In this document: positions 17,991 through 19,040 of the stretch, piece after piece
Layout: every line of letters begins with the position of its first letter
How positions within the stretch are numbered: position 1 is the stretch's first letter
Source: Kalaharituber pfeilii
Lineage: Eukaryota; Ascomycota; Pezizomycetes; Pezizales; Pezizaceae
Direction of reading: 5' to 3'
Length of the DNA stretch: 19,040 nt
Assembly (NCBI GenBank): GCA_015179045.1
Contig: WHUZ01000251.1
Location: 1 to 19,040 of the forward strand
Made by a program: the position numbers and the translations under genes
The notes under the pieces: model-generated
What the model was told of the DNA's origin: nothing
What the model saw: the letters and a program-made list of their open reading frames with translations, nothing else
Database searches by the model: none

Positions 17991-19040
17991 TTCTTTCTCT
18001 CTTATTATACTTATCAAATATAAAAATATATTAATAATAATAATTATTTTAAGAGCTAAATCGGAGTTTAGATACTAGGTTATTATTAAGGATACTAGGT
18101 TGTAACTAGTAGTAGTAGTAAAATTAAAGAGTTAATATATAACTATAACTATAAAAAAGAGTAGTTCTAAAAAAGAGGATAGTTTTATACTTATAAGAAG
18201 CTTTAATTTAAAATAGTCTAAATTAAAATCTCTGATAATATAAATCTTAGTCATATATTATCTATATTATATTCTTACTTCTAGTTCTATTACTTAAAAA
18301 AATATTTATTAGATTTAGTTTATTATATACTATTTAAGAAGACCTGCTCTATTTATTACTATAATATTTATATTAATAAATATGCTTACTCTATTATAGC
18401 TATATACTATAAATAGAATTATATTAAAAAAAAAAAAAACAAATATACTTTTAAAATATACTCTCAATATATTAGTAGATTATATAGATATAACTAGCTA
18501 TCTTATTATAGCTAAACTTTAGTAATTAATACTTATATTATCTAATTTATACTACTAAAGTCTAGCAGTATCAACTAGTAACTCAAAAATATACTAATAA
18601 ATAGTCTATTATTTTTATAATATACTAATAAGTAATACTAACTAATTTATATAAATAATAATTAGATAGTTATAGTAACTAATCTAATAAGTAATCTAAT
18701 AAGTAGCCCAATAAGTAATAACTAGTATAGACTTTAAGTAATATCCTAAAAAAATATTTTAGGTATACTATAGATTTAGATAACTAACTACTCTAAAGAT
18801 ATTAGATATATTAGATATCTTAAATATATTTAATATATATATAAGATTTTAGGTATATTAAGTATATTGAGTATAAAAGATGAGAGATTAAGTATATTTA
18901 ATATATTTAATATATTAGTATATTAAGTATATTGAGTATATACTTTTTTTCTATTAAATGAAGTATAATAAATATAATTGGGATACTAATAACTATATAG
19001 TAAGGTAAATACCTTATATATACTTATATACATACTTAAT
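17991..19040. other. Extremely AT-rich block with simple TA-rich sequence
   Basis: By eye about four-fifths of the bases are A or T, with many TA dinucleotides, a 14-base A run at 18426-18439 and tandem-like runs of tatta/tataat motifs. No gene is supported. It fits an end product of RIP on old repeats, or AT-rich heterochromatin such as a centromeric or isochore region; the sequence alone cannot separate these. Confidence 0.6.
18853..18940 (+). repeat. Exact 23-bp direct repeat 65 bp apart
   Basis: The same 23-base sequence, beginning gtatattaagtatattga, occurs at 18853-18875 and 18918-18940, with related tatttaatatat motifs between. It probably reflects slippage in low-complexity DNA. Confidence 0.7.

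Overview
The window is a nested graveyard of LTR retrotransposons from a filamentous (Pezizomycotina-type) ascomycete. The fungal call rests on three things seen here: all recognisable coding sequence is Ty3/gypsy chromovirus gag-pol with C-terminal chromodomains; the older copies carry dense C-to-T / G-to-A damage that turns CAA, CAG, CGA and TGG codons into stops (the signature of repeat-induced point mutation, RIP); and the right-hand part is extremely AT-rich, as in RIP-derived AT isochores. No host gene, RNA gene or CRISPR array was found. The species cannot be told from the sequence.

Layout. (1) Element A (+ strand, left end outside the window) holds a moderately damaged pol at 2-987 and 7797-9534, then a polypurine tract and a 3' LTR from 9635 to about 10405. 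(2) Element B (- strand, 988-7791, 6.8 kb) is young and sits inside the RNase H domain of A. It has 643/644-bp LTRs, a perfect 5-bp target duplication (ctacc), an intact gag and an almost intact pol. (3) Element C (+ strand, 10694-17194, 6.5 kb) is a heavily RIP-mutated member of the same family as B, with two 502-bp LTRs and a mutated 5-bp target duplication. It split an older, unidentified coding-like sequence. (4) From about 17.45 kb to the end lies AT-rich DNA without recognisable genes.

How element B appears to work. A TATA box in the 5' LTR lies about 45 bp upstream of an 11-nt motif that matches the reverse complement of the primer-binding site at 10 of 11 positions, which points to Tf1-type self-priming rather than tRNA priming. 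Gag ends with a TGA that overlaps the pol ATG (ATGA). Just before it lies a correctly phased -1 slippery heptamer, GGGAAAA, followed after 6 nt by a predicted two-part stem-loop. Pol carries protease, reverse transcriptase, RNase H and integrase; the integrase tail and chromodomain are cut off by a 1-nt deletion, and a 1-nt insertion further on restores the frame.

The RIP load suggests the order of arrival: the locus split by C, then C, then A, and B last. No new defence or metabolic system is present. The most noteworthy items are the gag-pol recoding module, the self-priming signature, the compensating indels in the chromodomain region and the one-sided mutation of one LTR of B.
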